From assembly GCF_015390235.1 (NCBI RefSeq), contig NZ_VUOH01000003.1:248001-312000 (forward strand): a stretch of DNA of 64,000 nt, read 5' to 3'. The notes beneath the pieces are model-generated. The model did not search any database, had not been told where the DNA came from, and saw only the letters and a program-made list of their open reading frames with translations. Positions 18,526-27,361 of the stretch are shown piece after piece. The stretch comes from Quadrisphaera sp. INWT6. Lineage in GTDB: Bacteria; Actinomycetota; Actinomycetes; Actinomycetales; Quadrisphaeraceae. The first letter of the stretch is position 1, and each line of letters opens with the position of its first letter. A program made the translations under genes and the position numbers.

Positions 18526-18644
18526 GGGCCCACCTCCGCTCGCCGCGGGCAGCGCTGCTGCAGCGCCCGCCCGCCGAGGGCCGGTGGCTCGACCTCACCA
18601 CCGACCCTACGGCGGCCCCTCCCGGCCGGCCCGCCCGGCGGGGC

Positions 18645-19580
18645 TCAGGGGACGAGGTACCCCGCGGCCGTGAACAGGCGGTACCACTCCGGGCGGCTGA
18701 GCCGGACGTCCGAGCCCGCAGCGACCTCGAGCACCCGCTGCGCCTTCGTGCTGCCCAGCACCACCTGGATGTCGGCCGGGTGCCGCGTGATCCACGCCGT
18801 CGCGATGCCCGTCGGGGTCACCCCGTGGGTCTGCGCCAGCTCGTCGAGGACGTCGTTGAGCTCGGCGTAGTTCTCGCGGTCACCGATGAACGTGCCGGTG
18901 AAGAACCCGCCCTGGAAGGGCGACCACGCCTGCAGCGTGGTCCCGTGGAGGCGGGCGTGGTCGAGCATCCCGCCGTCGCGGTGCACCGACTGGTCGAGGT
19001 CGCGCATGTTGGACGCGACGCCGGTGGCCACCAGCGGGGCGTGCGTGATGCTCAGCTGCACCTGGTTGACCACGAGCGGCTGGCGCACGGCGGTCCTCAG
19101 CAGGTCCTGCTGGAGCGGGGTGTGGTTGGAGACGCCGAAGTGGCGGACCTTGCCGGAGGCCTCGAGCTGGTCGAACGCCGCGGCGACCTCCTCGGGCTCC
19201 ACGAGCGCGTCGGGCCGGTGCAGCAGCAGGACGTCGAGGTGGTCGGTGCGCAGCGCCTCCAGCGACGCGTCCACCGAGCTCAGGATGTGCTCGGTGGAGA
19301 AGTCGAAGTAGCCGTCGCGGATGCCGACCTTGGAGACCAGCTGCACCTTCTCGCGCTGCTCCGGGGTGAGGCGGACCGCGTCGCCGAAGCGGCGCTCGCA
19401 GAGGTGGTCGCCGCCGTAGACGTCGGCGTGGTCGAGCATCGTGACGCCCGCGTCGAGCGCGGTGCTGACCAGGTCGCGGACGGCGGCGTCGTCGAGCGCG
19501 TCGATGCGCATGAGCCCGAGGACGACGCTGCTGACCTCGGTGCCGGTGCGGGAGAGCTGCTGGGTCTTCACCCGCTCCAT
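18645..19580 (-). CDS. Aldo/keto reductase (YdhF-like)
   Basis: An NADPH-dependent TIM-barrel oxidoreductase of about 311 residues. The catalytic tetrad is visible: Asp and Tyr in DHADVYGG, Lys in VQLVSKVGIRDG, His in LLLHRPDALV. The C-terminal cofactor motif is VVLGSTKAQRVLEV. The ATG at 19580 is preferred; an upstream ATG at 19607 has no ribosome site, and a GTG at 19571 is possible. It is a single-gene unit. Confidence 0.9.
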   Translation of the reverse strand: MERVKTQQLSRTGTEVSSVVLGLMRIDALDDAAVRDLVSTALDAGVTMLDHADVYGGDHLCERRFGDAVRLTPEQREKVQLVSKVGIRDGYFDFSTEHILSSVDASLEALRTDHLDVLLLHRPDALVEPEEVAAAFDQLEASGKVRHFGVSNHTPLQQDLLRTAVRQPLVVNQVQLSITHAPLVATGVASNMRDLDQSVHRDGGMLDHARLHGTTLQAWSPFQGGFFTGTFIGDRENYAELNDVLDELAQTHGVTPTGIATAWITRHPADIQVVLGSTKAQRVLEVAAGSDVRLSRPEWYRLFTAAGYLVP

Positions 19581-19734
19581 CCTGTCGTGCCCGCCCGGTC
19601 GCAGCACCCTCGGGAGGGGGACCCGCGGGGGGCTCGGCAGACGGGTGAGTCTCGGGTGGCGGGGAGTCCGCCGGGCGAGGACAGTCCGTGCCAGCTGGAG
19701 TGATCCAGACCTCGTTCAACCTGGAGGTGCGGCC

Positions 19735-19878
19735 GTGATCGTCCTGGGGCTCATCCTGCTGCTGCTCGGCATCTTCCTGCCGCAGCAGCTCCTGCTCACC
19801 ATCGGCATCGTGCTGATCATCGTGGGCCTGGTCCTCAACCTGGTGCCGATCGGCGGCTCCCGCCGAAGGGTGTTCTGA
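19735..19878 (+). CDS. Small membrane protein, DUF6131-like
   Basis: A 47-residue protein, almost all hydrophobic: two membrane helices (VLGLILLLLGIFLPQQ and LLTIGIVLIIVGLVLNLVP) and a basic tail GGSRRRVF. The GTG at 19735 has GGAGG 7 bases upstream. Mini membrane proteins of this type (DUF6131) are widespread in actinobacteria and have no known function. A strong hairpin follows directly. Confidence 0.75.
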   Translation: MIVLGLILLLLGIFLPQQLLLTIGIVLIIVGLVLNLVPIGGSRRRVF

Positions 19879-19895
19879 CACCCGCCGCACGACGA

Positions 19896-19931
19896 CGAGG
19901 GCCCCGCAGCCGGACGGCTGCGGGGCCCTCG
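19896..19931. terminator. Bidirectional hairpin terminator
   Basis: A perfect 16-bp stem (CGAGGGCCCCGCAGCC and its complement) with a GGAC loop, between the small membrane protein gene and the convergent dehydrogenase. There is no T-tract, as is usual in high-GC actinobacteria. Confidence 0.75.
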
Positions 19932-19950
19932 TGCGTGCGGGGCCTCCCGA

Positions 19951-21075
19951 TCAGAGGGTGGCGGCCGTCGGGTCCCAGTCGGCGGGCAGCGCCGGGGCGA
20001 CCTCGACGGTGCTCTCGACGTCGACGGGACCGCGCCGCTGCGCCGCCTCGATGGTCGAGACCATGACGTCGAGCACGTGGAAGGCCTGGGCGCCGCTGGC
20101 CCGCTCGGGCCGCCCCGCGCGGACCGCGCGCGCCAGCTCCAGCACGCCCGCGCCGCGGCTCGCGGTGGAGCCGACCGACGGCTCCGAGCGCACGGTCCCG
20201 TCGAGGGCGTGCACCTGGATCTCGCCGTCGAAGTGGTTCGGGTCGGGCAGCTCCAGGGTGCCGGTGGAGCTGGCGACCTCGAGCTGGGTGCGCGAGACCG
20301 CGGAGTCGAAGCTGAACAGCGCGCTCGCGCTGGCCCCGCCCTCGAACTCGTACAGGGCGCTGACGTGCGTGGGCACCTCGACGTCGAAGACCTGGCCCGC
20401 CTTGGGGCCGGAGCCGATCGTGCGCTGCGGACGCGCCGTCGAGCTCGTGGCGCTCACGCGCGCCACGGGGCCGAGCAGCTGGACCAGCGCCGTCAGGTAG
20501 TAGGGGCCGATGTCGAACAGCGGGCCGGCGCCCTCGGCGAAGAGGAACGCCGGGTCCGGGTGCCAGCTCTCGGGACCGGCCGACTGGAGCAGCACCAGCG
20601 CGGTCAGCGGGTCGCCGACGGCACCGGACTCCAGCAGGCGCCGGGAGGTCTGGATGCCGGCGCCCAGGAAGGTGTCGGGGGCCGTGGCCACGCGGCGGTC
20701 GGCCCTGGCGGCGGCCTCCAGCAGGGAGGTGCCGCTGGCCCTGTCGAGCGCGAAGGGCTTCTCGGTCCAGACGTCCTTGCCGGCCGCGACGGCGGCGGTG
20801 GCCACCTCGACGTGCGCGGCGGGGATGGTCAGGTTCACCACGAGCTCGACCTCGGGGTCGCCGAGCACGTCCTCCACCGAGCCCCAGCGCGGGACGCCGA
20901 ACGCCTCGGCCTGCGCGCGGGCGCGGTCGACGGCGAGGTCGGCGACCACCCTGACGTCGAGGTCGGGGAAGGAGGTGAGGTTGGTCAGGTACTGGGTGCT
21001 GATGGTCCCGGCGCCGATGACGCCGACGCCGACGCGGCCGGAGCCGCGGGGGCCACCCGTCGTCGTCCAGCTCAT
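19951..21075 (-). CDS. Gfo/Idh/MocA-family dehydrogenase
   Basis: A 374-residue NAD(P)-dependent sugar or inositol dehydrogenase. The Rossmann motif is VGVIGAGTISTQYL; the catalytic Lys lies in VWTEKPFAL; the C-terminal domain has FDIGPYYLTALVQLLGPV. It starts with an ATG overlapping the stop of the isomerase gene (ATGA). Pairing with an AP-endonuclease-type isomerase is typical of inositol, hexuronate or 3-keto-sugar pathways; the substrate is unknown. Confidence 0.92.
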   Translation of the reverse strand: MSWTTTGGPRGSGRVGVGVIGAGTISTQYLTNLTSFPDLDVRVVADLAVDRARAQAEAFGVPRWGSVEDVLGDPEVELVVNLTIPAAHVEVATAAVAAGKDVWTEKPFALDRASGTSLLEAAARADRRVATAPDTFLGAGIQTSRRLLESGAVGDPLTALVLLQSAGPESWHPDPAFLFAEGAGPLFDIGPYYLTALVQLLGPVARVSATSSTARPQRTIGSGPKAGQVFDVEVPTHVSALYEFEGGASASALFSFDSAVSRTQLEVASSTGTLELPDPNHFDGEIQVHALDGTVRSEPSVGSTASRGAGVLELARAVRAGRPERASGAQAFHVLDVMVSTIEAAQRRGPVDVESTVEVAPALPADWDPTAATL

Positions 21076-21869
21076 GCGAGGCCCTGCTCGCGCAGGAACG
21101 ACAGGCCGTCGGCGACGGCGGTGAACCTGTCGCCGCGGGAGTCGTCGAGCTCGATGACGCGCAGGGCGTGCGGCGCCGCCGCGGCGATGTCGGTCACCGG
21201 CAGGGTCCCCTGCCCGAGGGCCACCTGGTCGAGCACGTCGGCCGTGGCCGGGCCGTCCTTGAGGTGGACGGCGACGACCTGGTCTCCCAGGCGCTGCAGC
21301 AGGGCCACCGGGTCGTGCCCGCCGACGGCGACCCAGTAGGTGTCGACCTCGAGGACGACCTCGGGGGCGACGTCGGCCAGGCGCTGGGCGAGCACCTCGA
21401 AGGCGCTGGTGCCGTCGAGGTCGCTCTCGAGCTCGTGGGCGTGGTTGTGGTAGCCGACGCGCACGCCGTGGCGCGCGGCCACACCGGCGGCGGCGGCCAG
21501 CTCGGCGGCCACGGCCTCGACGTCCTCGCGGGTGCGCCAGCGGTCCGGCGGCGTGTGGGGGTCGATGACGGTCAGCGTGCCGCGGCGCGCCGCCGCGGCG
21601 AAGAGGGCGTCGAGCGCGTCGTCGTCCTGCCCGACGAAGCCCTGGTGCATCGTCGGCGCGGAGATGTCGTGCTCGGCCAGGGCGGCGGCGAGCTCGTCGG
21701 ACAGCGCCAGCGGCCCGAAGGGCTCGACGCTGGTGAACCCGAGCGCCGCCAGGCGGGCGACCGTGCCGGCGACGTCCTCGGCGAGGGCCTCCCGCACGGT
21801 GTAGAGCTGGACGCTGACCTGGCTGCTGGCGCGCGGGGCGGGCCCGGTGGAGGTGGCTGACGTGCTCAC
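21072..21869 (-). CDS. Sugar phosphate isomerase/epimerase (xylose isomerase-like TIM barrel)
   Basis: A 265-residue member of the AP-endonuclease-2 superfamily: QVSVQLYTVREAL, VGYHNHAHELE (metal His), LEVDTYWVAVGG and VVAVHLKDGP. The GTG at 21869 is chosen because GAGGAG lies 5 bases upstream; the frame continues upstream without a usable signal. It is the first gene of a two-gene operon with the following dehydrogenase. Confidence 0.9.
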   Translation of the reverse strand: MSTSATSTGPAPRASSQVSVQLYTVREALAEDVAGTVARLAALGFTSVEPFGPLALSDELAAALAEHDISAPTMHQGFVGQDDDALDALFAAAARRGTLTVIDPHTPPDRWRTREDVEAVAAELAAAAGVAARHGVRVGYHNHAHELESDLDGTSAFEVLAQRLADVAPEVVLEVDTYWVAVGGHDPVALLQRLGDQVVAVHLKDGPATADVLDQVALGQGTLPVTDIAAAAPHALRVIELDDSRGDRFTAVADGLSFLREQGLA

Positions 21870-22081
21870 GGCTCTCCTCGTGACGGGGTCCGGACAGCGG
21901 CAGCGCTGCCGGGAGGTCGCCCTCGAGTCAACCACCCGCCCCGGAGATCCGTACCACCCGGTCGGTGTCGCTCGGTCGTCGACCGGGCCCGCCCGGCCGA
22001 GCGCGTGGACGCGTCCGCGCCCGGGAAGCCCCATGATGGTCGGTCGGACCGACCCCCGCCCGGGGGCCGCGGGAGGGAGTG

Positions 22082-23236
22082 GTGCGCGTGAGGATCGTCT
22101 ACAACAGCTTCGACGGCCGGTACTCGGACAGCCCGAGGGCGCTGCACCAGGCCCTCCTCGACTCGCGGGAGCCGCTCGAGCACACCTGGCTCGCGTCTCC
22201 CGCCCACGCCGCCGGCTTCCCCGCCGGCACCCGCACCACCAGCACCGACGGCCCCGACGCCGTCGCCGCCCTGGAGGCGGCCGACCTGGTGGTCTCCAAC
22301 ACGCACCTGCTGCCGCAGTGGGCCAAGGCCCCCGGCTGCCTGTACCTGCAGACCTGGCACGGCACCCCGCTGAAGCGCATCGCGGCCGACGAGCCGCACG
22401 TCGGCGCCGACGACCCGGTGCCCGGGTGGCGCGACATCGACAGGTGGGACCTGCTGCTGTCGTCGGGCCCGGCCGCCACGCGCGCGCTGACCAGCGGGTT
22501 CCGCTGGACCGGTCCGGTCGCGGAGACGGGCTGGCCCCGCAACGACGTGCTGCTCTCCGCCAGCGCCCCCGCCGTGCGGCGCCGCGTGCGCGACGAGCTC
22601 GGCGTCCCCAAGGGCCGGACGGCCGTGCTGTACGCGCCCACTTGGCGCGACGACGTCCTCGACGCCGACGGCCGCCGCGACGTGCAGCTCCAGCTCGACC
22701 TGGCCGAGTTCAGCCGCCGGTTCGCGGGCACGCACGTGCTGCTGCTGCGCCTGCACTACATGCTGTCCGACCGGCTGGCCGAGCACCTGTCCGGCGCCGG
22801 GCTGCCCGACGGCGTGGTCGACGTGTCGACCCACCCCGACATCGCCGAGCTGTACCTCGGCGCCGACGCGATGGTGACGGACTACTCCTCCACGCTGTTC
22901 GACTTCGCGGCCACGCGGAAGCCGGTCGTGCTCTTCGCCTACGACCTGGAGCACTACCGCGACGACCTGCGCGGGTTCTACTTCGACCTGTTCTCCTCCC
23001 CGCCCGGCCCGGTGGTGCGCACCAGCGACGAGCTCCTCGACGTCCTGGCCGACCCGGTGGCCTCCGCGGCGCCGTGGACCCAGCGCGCCGAGGCGTTCCT
23101 CGCCGAGCACTGCCCCCTTGACGACGGCGGCGCCGCGCGCCGCGTGCTCGACCTCGTGCTGCCCGCGGGGCCGGGGCGCCCCTCCCCCGCCGTCCTCCCG
23201 ACCGACCCCTCCGCTGAACTGGTGGTGCACCCGTGA
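22082..23236 (+). CDS. CDP-glycerol glycerophosphotransferase family protein
   Basis: A protein of about 384 residues with the Glyphos_transf domain (TagB/TagF type). Family motifs seen are YLQTWHGTPLKRI, VLYAPTWRD, VVDVSTHPDIAELYLGADAMVTDYSSTLFDFA and RGFYFDL. Members polymerise or prime glycerol- or ribitol-phosphate chains of teichoic acid-like wall polymers at the inner membrane face. A GGGAGGGAG run precedes a cluster of GTG codons at 22079, 22082 and 22088; I take 22082 from spacing. It overlaps the nucleotidyltransferase gene by GTGA. Confidence 0.88.
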   Translation: MRVRIVYNSFDGRYSDSPRALHQALLDSREPLEHTWLASPAHAAGFPAGTRTTSTDGPDAVAALEAADLVVSNTHLLPQWAKAPGCLYLQTWHGTPLKRIAADEPHVGADDPVPGWRDIDRWDLLLSSGPAATRALTSGFRWTGPVAETGWPRNDVLLSASAPAVRRRVRDELGVPKGRTAVLYAPTWRDDVLDADGRRDVQLQLDLAEFSRRFAGTHVLLLRLHYMLSDRLAEHLSGAGLPDGVVDVSTHPDIAELYLGADAMVTDYSSTLFDFAATRKPVVLFAYDLEHYRDDLRGFYFDLFSSPPGPVVRTSDELLDVLADPVASAAPWTQRAEAFLAEHCPLDDGGAARRVLDLVLPAGPGRPSPAVLPTDPSAELVVHP

Positions 23237-23952
23237 CCCTGCAGGCCGTCGTCCTCGCCGCCGGGAAGGGGACCCGCCTCGGGCGGCCCCTGCCCAAGCC
23301 GCTGACCCAGCTCGCCGACGGGCGCAGCATCCTCGTCCAGCAGGTCGAGAACCTACGCACCGTGCTGGGCGAGCAGCTCTCCATCACCGCGGTCGTCGGC
23401 TTCAAGGCGGCGCTGATCATGGAGGCGGTGCCGACGCTGCTCTTCGCCTACAACGAGGACTACGAGGACACCAACACCTCGAAGTCCCTGCTGCGCGCCC
23501 TGGAGCTGTCGGCCGACGGCCCGGTGCTCTGGCTCAACGGCGACGTCGTCTTCGACCCGACGCTGCTCGACCTGCTGCTCGGCCCGATCGCCCGCGGCGA
23601 GTCGGCCGTCTGCGTCAACACCGCCAGCGTGGGCGAGGAGGAGGTCAAGTACACGGTCGACGCCGAGGGCTTCATCGCCGACCTGTCCAAGACCGTGGTC
23701 GGCGGCCTCGGCGAGGCGGTCGGCATCAACCTGGTCTCGGCGTCCGACAAGGCGCTGCTCGTGGAGAAGCTGCGCGAGTGCGGCGACCAGGACTACTTCG
23801 AGCGCGGCATCGAGCTGGCCATCGCGGCCGGCATGCGGGTGCTGCCCGTCGACATCAGCGAGCACGTCGCGGTGGAGGTCGACTTCGAGGAGGACCTGGT
23901 GCGCGCCGAGCGCCTCGTCGCCGAGCACCACGCGGCGCACCCCACCGCCTGA
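23233..23952 (+). CDS. NTP transferase, phosphocholine/polyol-phosphate cytidylyltransferase-like
   Basis: A 239-residue nucleotidyltransferase: N-terminal signature VVLAAGKGTRLGRPLPKPL, NTSKSLLRALEL, and the metal-binding LNGDVVFDP. The closest type is the LicC-like cytidylyltransferase group, which makes CDP-activated alcohols. Coupled by GTGA to the CDP-glycerol transferase, it plausibly makes the CDP-alcohol donor for it. An assignment as a sugar-1-phosphate transferase is possible. Confidence 0.88.
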   Translation: MTLQAVVLAAGKGTRLGRPLPKPLTQLADGRSILVQQVENLRTVLGEQLSITAVVGFKAALIMEAVPTLLFAYNEDYEDTNTSKSLLRALELSADGPVLWLNGDVVFDPTLLDLLLGPIARGESAVCVNTASVGEEEVKYTVDAEGFIADLSKTVVGGLGEAVGINLVSASDKALLVEKLRECGDQDYFERGIELAIAAGMRVLPVDISEHVAVEVDFEEDLVRAERLVAEHHAAHPTA

Positions 23953-23960
23953 CCCAGCCC

Positions 23961-23990
23961 GGGGCGCACCCTCCGCGGAGGGTGCGCCCC
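23961..23990. terminator. Bidirectional palindromic terminator
   Basis: A perfect 30-bp palindrome (arms of 15 bp beginning GGGGCGCACCCTCCG) 8 bp after the nucleotidyltransferase stop and 8 bp before the convergent ackA stop. Confidence 0.75.
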
Positions 23991-23998
23991 GAGGGGGG

Positions 23999-25126
23999 TC
24001 AGCGGCTGACGACCGCCAGGACCTGGGCGGCGATCTCCGCCTCCTCGTCGGTCGGGACGACGAGCACCCTCTCGCCGATGCGCACCGCGGCGTCGGGCCC
24101 CCTCGCCGCGTCGTTGGCCGCGTCCTCGACCCCGAAGCCGAGGTGCGCCAGCGGCGCGCAGACGGCGGCCCGCACCGCGGCGTCGTTCTCCCCGACGCCC
24201 GCGGTGAACACCACGGCCCTCACGCGCGGCACCAGCGCCAGGAACGAGCCGACGGCCGCCGTCAGCCGGTAGCAGTAGACCTCCATCGCCTCGCGCGCCG
24301 CGGCGTCGCCCTCGCGGGCGCGGGCCTGCACCGACCTGACGTCGGACTCCCCCGCCAGGCCCTGCAGCCCGCTGCGCTTGTTGAGCAGGTCGTCGACCTG
24401 CTGCGCGCTCATGCCGGCCTCGCGCACCAGGGTCATGACGATGGCCGGGTCGACGTCGCCGCTGCGCGTGCCCATGGCCACGCCGGCCAGCGGCGTGAGC
24501 CCCATGGTCGTGTCGACGCTGCGGCCGCCCTGCACGGCCGTGACCGAGACGCCGTTGCCCACGTGGGCCACGACCAGGTCGGCCTCCTCCGGCGGCACGC
24601 CGAGGAACTCGGCGGCGCGTCGGGTGACCACCTGGACGCTCGTGCCGTGGAAGCCGTACTTGCGCAGGCCGTACCGCTGCGCCACGTCGCGGTCGACGGC
24701 GTACGTGGCCGCGCGCGGGGGGATCGTGGCGTGGAAGGCGGTGTCGAAGACGGCGACCTGCGGGACGTCGGGCAGCGCCGCGCGCAGCGCCCGGACCGCC
24801 GCCAGCTGGGGCGGGTTGTGCAGCGGCGCGAGCGCCGACAGCTCGGCGATGCCGGCCTCGACGTCGTCGTCGACCAGCGTGGGGTCGGTGTACCGGGTGC
24901 CGCCCTGCACGACGCGGTGGCCCACCCCCGCGAGGCCGTCGAGCCCCGGGCCCCCCCGGTCGCTGCGCAGGGCCCCCATCACCTGCTCGAGCGCCGCCGC
25001 GTGGTCGGGCACCTCGGCGCTGCCGATGCGCTCGACCGTCCCCTTGAGGAGCACGTCGGCGCCCTCGCGGAGCTGGAACTTCAGGCTCGAGGAGCCCGCG
25101 TTGACGACCAGGACCCTGCTGCTCAT
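23999..25126 (-). CDS. ackA: Acetate kinase
   Basis: A 375-residue acetate kinase that interconverts acetyl phosphate and acetate with ADP/ATP. Motifs: LVVNAGSSSLKFQL at the N-terminus, VFDTAFHATIP, VAHVGNGVSVTAVQGGRSVDTTMG, and the C-terminal FTAGVGENDAAVR. It starts with an ATG overlapping the pta stop (ATGA), the standard pta-ackA overflow pair. Confidence 0.97.
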   Translation of the reverse strand: MSSRVLVVNAGSSSLKFQLREGADVLLKGTVERIGSAEVPDHAAALEQVMGALRSDRGGPGLDGLAGVGHRVVQGGTRYTDPTLVDDDVEAGIAELSALAPLHNPPQLAAVRALRAALPDVPQVAVFDTAFHATIPPRAATYAVDRDVAQRYGLRKYGFHGTSVQVVTRRAAEFLGVPPEEADLVVAHVGNGVSVTAVQGGRSVDTTMGLTPLAGVAMGTRSGDVDPAIVMTLVREAGMSAQQVDDLLNKRSGLQGLAGESDVRSVQARAREGDAAAREAMEVYCYRLTAAVGSFLALVPRVRAVVFTAGVGENDAAVRAAVCAPLAHLGFGVEDAANDAARGPDAAVRIGERVLVVPTDEEAEIAAQVLAVVSR

Positions 25127-27279
25127 CGGGAGCTCCCCTGCGACTGGACGGCGGTGATGGCCACGGTGGAGACGACGTCGGCGACGGTGCAGCCGCGGGA
25201 GAGGTCGTTGACGGGACGGCGCAGGCCCTGGAGCACCGGCCCGACGGCGACGGCGTCACCGGTGCGCTGCACCGCCTTGTAGGTGGTGTTGCCCGTGTTC
25301 AGGTCGGGGAAGACCAGCACGGTCGCGCGCCCGGCGACGGGGTTGTCGGGCATCTTGGCCACGCCGGTGGCCGGGTCGACCGCGGCGTCGTACTGGATCG
25401 GGCCGGCCAGCGGCAGGTCGGGCGCGAGCTCGGCGACCAGGCGGGTGGCCTCGCGGACCTTGTCGACGTCGACGCCCGCGCCGGAGCTGCCCGTGGAGTA
25501 GCTGACCATCGCCACCCGCGGCTCGACCCCGAACGCCCGCGCGGTCTCGGCGCTGGAGACGGCGATGCCGGCCAGCTCCTCCGCCGTCGGGTCGAGGTTC
25601 ACGGCGCAGTCGGCGAAGACCATGACCCTGTCGGGCAGGCACATGAGGAAGGCGCCGGAGACGCGCTTGGCGCCCGGCACGGTCTTGATGACCTCCAGGG
25701 CCGGCCGGATGGTCGCGGCGGTGGTGTGGGTCGCGCCCGAGACCATGCCGTCGGCGTGGCCCGTCTCCACCATGAGGGTGCCGAAGTACGTCGGGTCGAG
25801 CAGCTGCTCGCGGGCGCCGTGGAGGGTCACGCCCTTGTGCTTGCGCCGCTCGGCGTAGACCGCGGCCATCTCCTCGCGCAGCGGCGAGGTGGCCGGGTCG
25901 ACGATCCGGGCGCCGCCCAGGTCGACGCCGAGGCGGTCGGCCAGCGCGCGCACCTGCTCCTCGCGGCCCAGGAGCACCAGGTCGGCGACGTCGAGGTGCC
26001 CGAGCTCCTCCGCGGCGCGCAGCACGCGGGTGTCCTCGCTCTCCGGCAGCACGATGGTCCGGCGGTCGGCGCGGGCGGCCGCGAGCAGCCGGGCGTTGAA
26101 CATCGCCGGCGTGACGGCCTCGGTGCGCACCAGGCGGATGCGCTCGGCCAGCTCGTCGGCGTCGACCCCGGCGCTGAACGCCCCGAGGGCCGCCGTGACC
26201 TTGCGCTGGCTGGTGGGCCGGATGGCGCCGGTGGCCCCCTCGAGCCGGTGGATGGTGCTGTACGTGTCGGTCGGCACGCTGACCATCGGCAGGCCGCTGG
26301 GCCGCAGCAGGGTCAGCTGCAGGTCGTCGGGGCGGGTGCCGTTGGTGAGCACCAGCCCGCCGGGCGTGGGCAGGTCGCGGTGGATCGCGGCGCCCGCGGA
26401 GACGAGCATCAGGTCGAGGCGGTCGCCGGAGGTGACCAGCAGGGTGCCCTCGCGCAGGAGCCGGAGCACCACGTCGGCGTGGGCGGAGCCCGCCAGGTAG
26501 CCGCCCACCTCGCGCTCGAGGGCGGAGTCGGACCCGGTGAGCACCGTCCCGCCGAGCACCGTGGCCACCTCGCCGACGGTCAGCGCGCTCAGCAGCGGCA
26601 CGTCGTCGACGGCGTAGACGGGGTGCTGCGTGGCGCCGCCGGTGTGCCCGCCGGCGGCGCGCACCGCCTCGAGCACCTCCTCGCGGCGGTCGGGGTCGAC
26701 CCGGTTCACCACCGTGGCCAGCTTGGTGCAGCCGCGGGCCGCGAGCGCCGAGCCGGCCTCGCGGGCGGCCGCGGCGACCGAGGAGGCCTCGGCGGGGCCG
26801 TCGGCGCCGGCTGCCGACACCACGACGACGACGGGCGCGCCGAGGTTGACCGCCAGCAGGGCGTTGAGGTCGAGCTCGGTGGCCGGGGAGGGGCCGGTGA
26901 AGTCGGTGCCGACCACGAGGACGAAGTCGGAGCGCTCCGCCAGGCGCTCCACCCGCTCGACGATGGTGGCGACCAGGCGGCGCGGGTCGGGGCCGGCGTC
27001 GGTGGAGTCGACCAGCGCCGCCGCCTCGGACCACGTCAGGCCCACGGCGTCGTCGTCGTCGATGTCGAGGTCGTAGCGGTGGCGGAGCAGCTCGACCATG
27101 GGGTCGGGCTCGTCGCGGCTGGAGACGACGGGCCGGAAGACCACCGGGCGGCGCACGGAGCTGGCGAGCAGGTCGAGCAGCCCGAGGGCGACGACCGTCT
27201 TGCCGGCGCCCGCCCGGTCGGCGGTCACGTAGAGGCGCTGGTTGAGGCGCTGGTCCGAGGTCGGGGGGTCAGACGGCAC
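25123..27279 (-). CDS. pta: Phosphate acetyltransferase
   Basis: A long-form Pta of about 718 residues. It has an N-terminal P-loop-like domain (LYVTADRAGAGKTVVALGLL), a central DRTGG domain, and a C-terminal PTA_PTB catalytic domain (from about residue 390) with LPESEDTRVLRAAEEL, MVSGATHTTAATIRPALEVI and FPDLNTGNTTYKAVQR. It makes acetyl phosphate from acetyl-CoA. The GTG at 27279 has AGGGTGG upstream; a GTG at 27339 would add 20 residues. It forms an operon with ackA. Confidence 0.95.
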   Translation of the reverse strand: MPSDPPTSDQRLNQRLYVTADRAGAGKTVVALGLLDLLASSVRRPVVFRPVVSSRDEPDPMVELLRHRYDLDIDDDDAVGLTWSEAAALVDSTDAGPDPRRLVATIVERVERLAERSDFVLVVGTDFTGPSPATELDLNALLAVNLGAPVVVVVSAAGADGPAEASSVAAAAREAGSALAARGCTKLATVVNRVDPDRREEVLEAVRAAGGHTGGATQHPVYAVDDVPLLSALTVGEVATVLGGTVLTGSDSALEREVGGYLAGSAHADVVLRLLREGTLLVTSGDRLDLMLVSAGAAIHRDLPTPGGLVLTNGTRPDDLQLTLLRPSGLPMVSVPTDTYSTIHRLEGATGAIRPTSQRKVTAALGAFSAGVDADELAERIRLVRTEAVTPAMFNARLLAAARADRRTIVLPESEDTRVLRAAEELGHLDVADLVLLGREEQVRALADRLGVDLGGARIVDPATSPLREEMAAVYAERRKHKGVTLHGAREQLLDPTYFGTLMVETGHADGMVSGATHTTAATIRPALEVIKTVPGAKRVSGAFLMCLPDRVMVFADCAVNLDPTAEELAGIAVSSAETARAFGVEPRVAMVSYSTGSSGAGVDVDKVREATRLVAELAPDLPLAGPIQYDAAVDPATGVAKMPDNPVAGRATVLVFPDLNTGNTTYKAVQRTGDAVAVGPVLQGLRRPVNDLSRGCTVADVVSTVAITAVQSQGSSR

Positions 27280-27361
27280 GGGTCCACCCTGGCGGGCACG
27301 GTCCCCCGGCGCCACGCCGGGGGCCGTGCTCTGCGACACGTCCAGGGCCCCCGTGAGGGGG

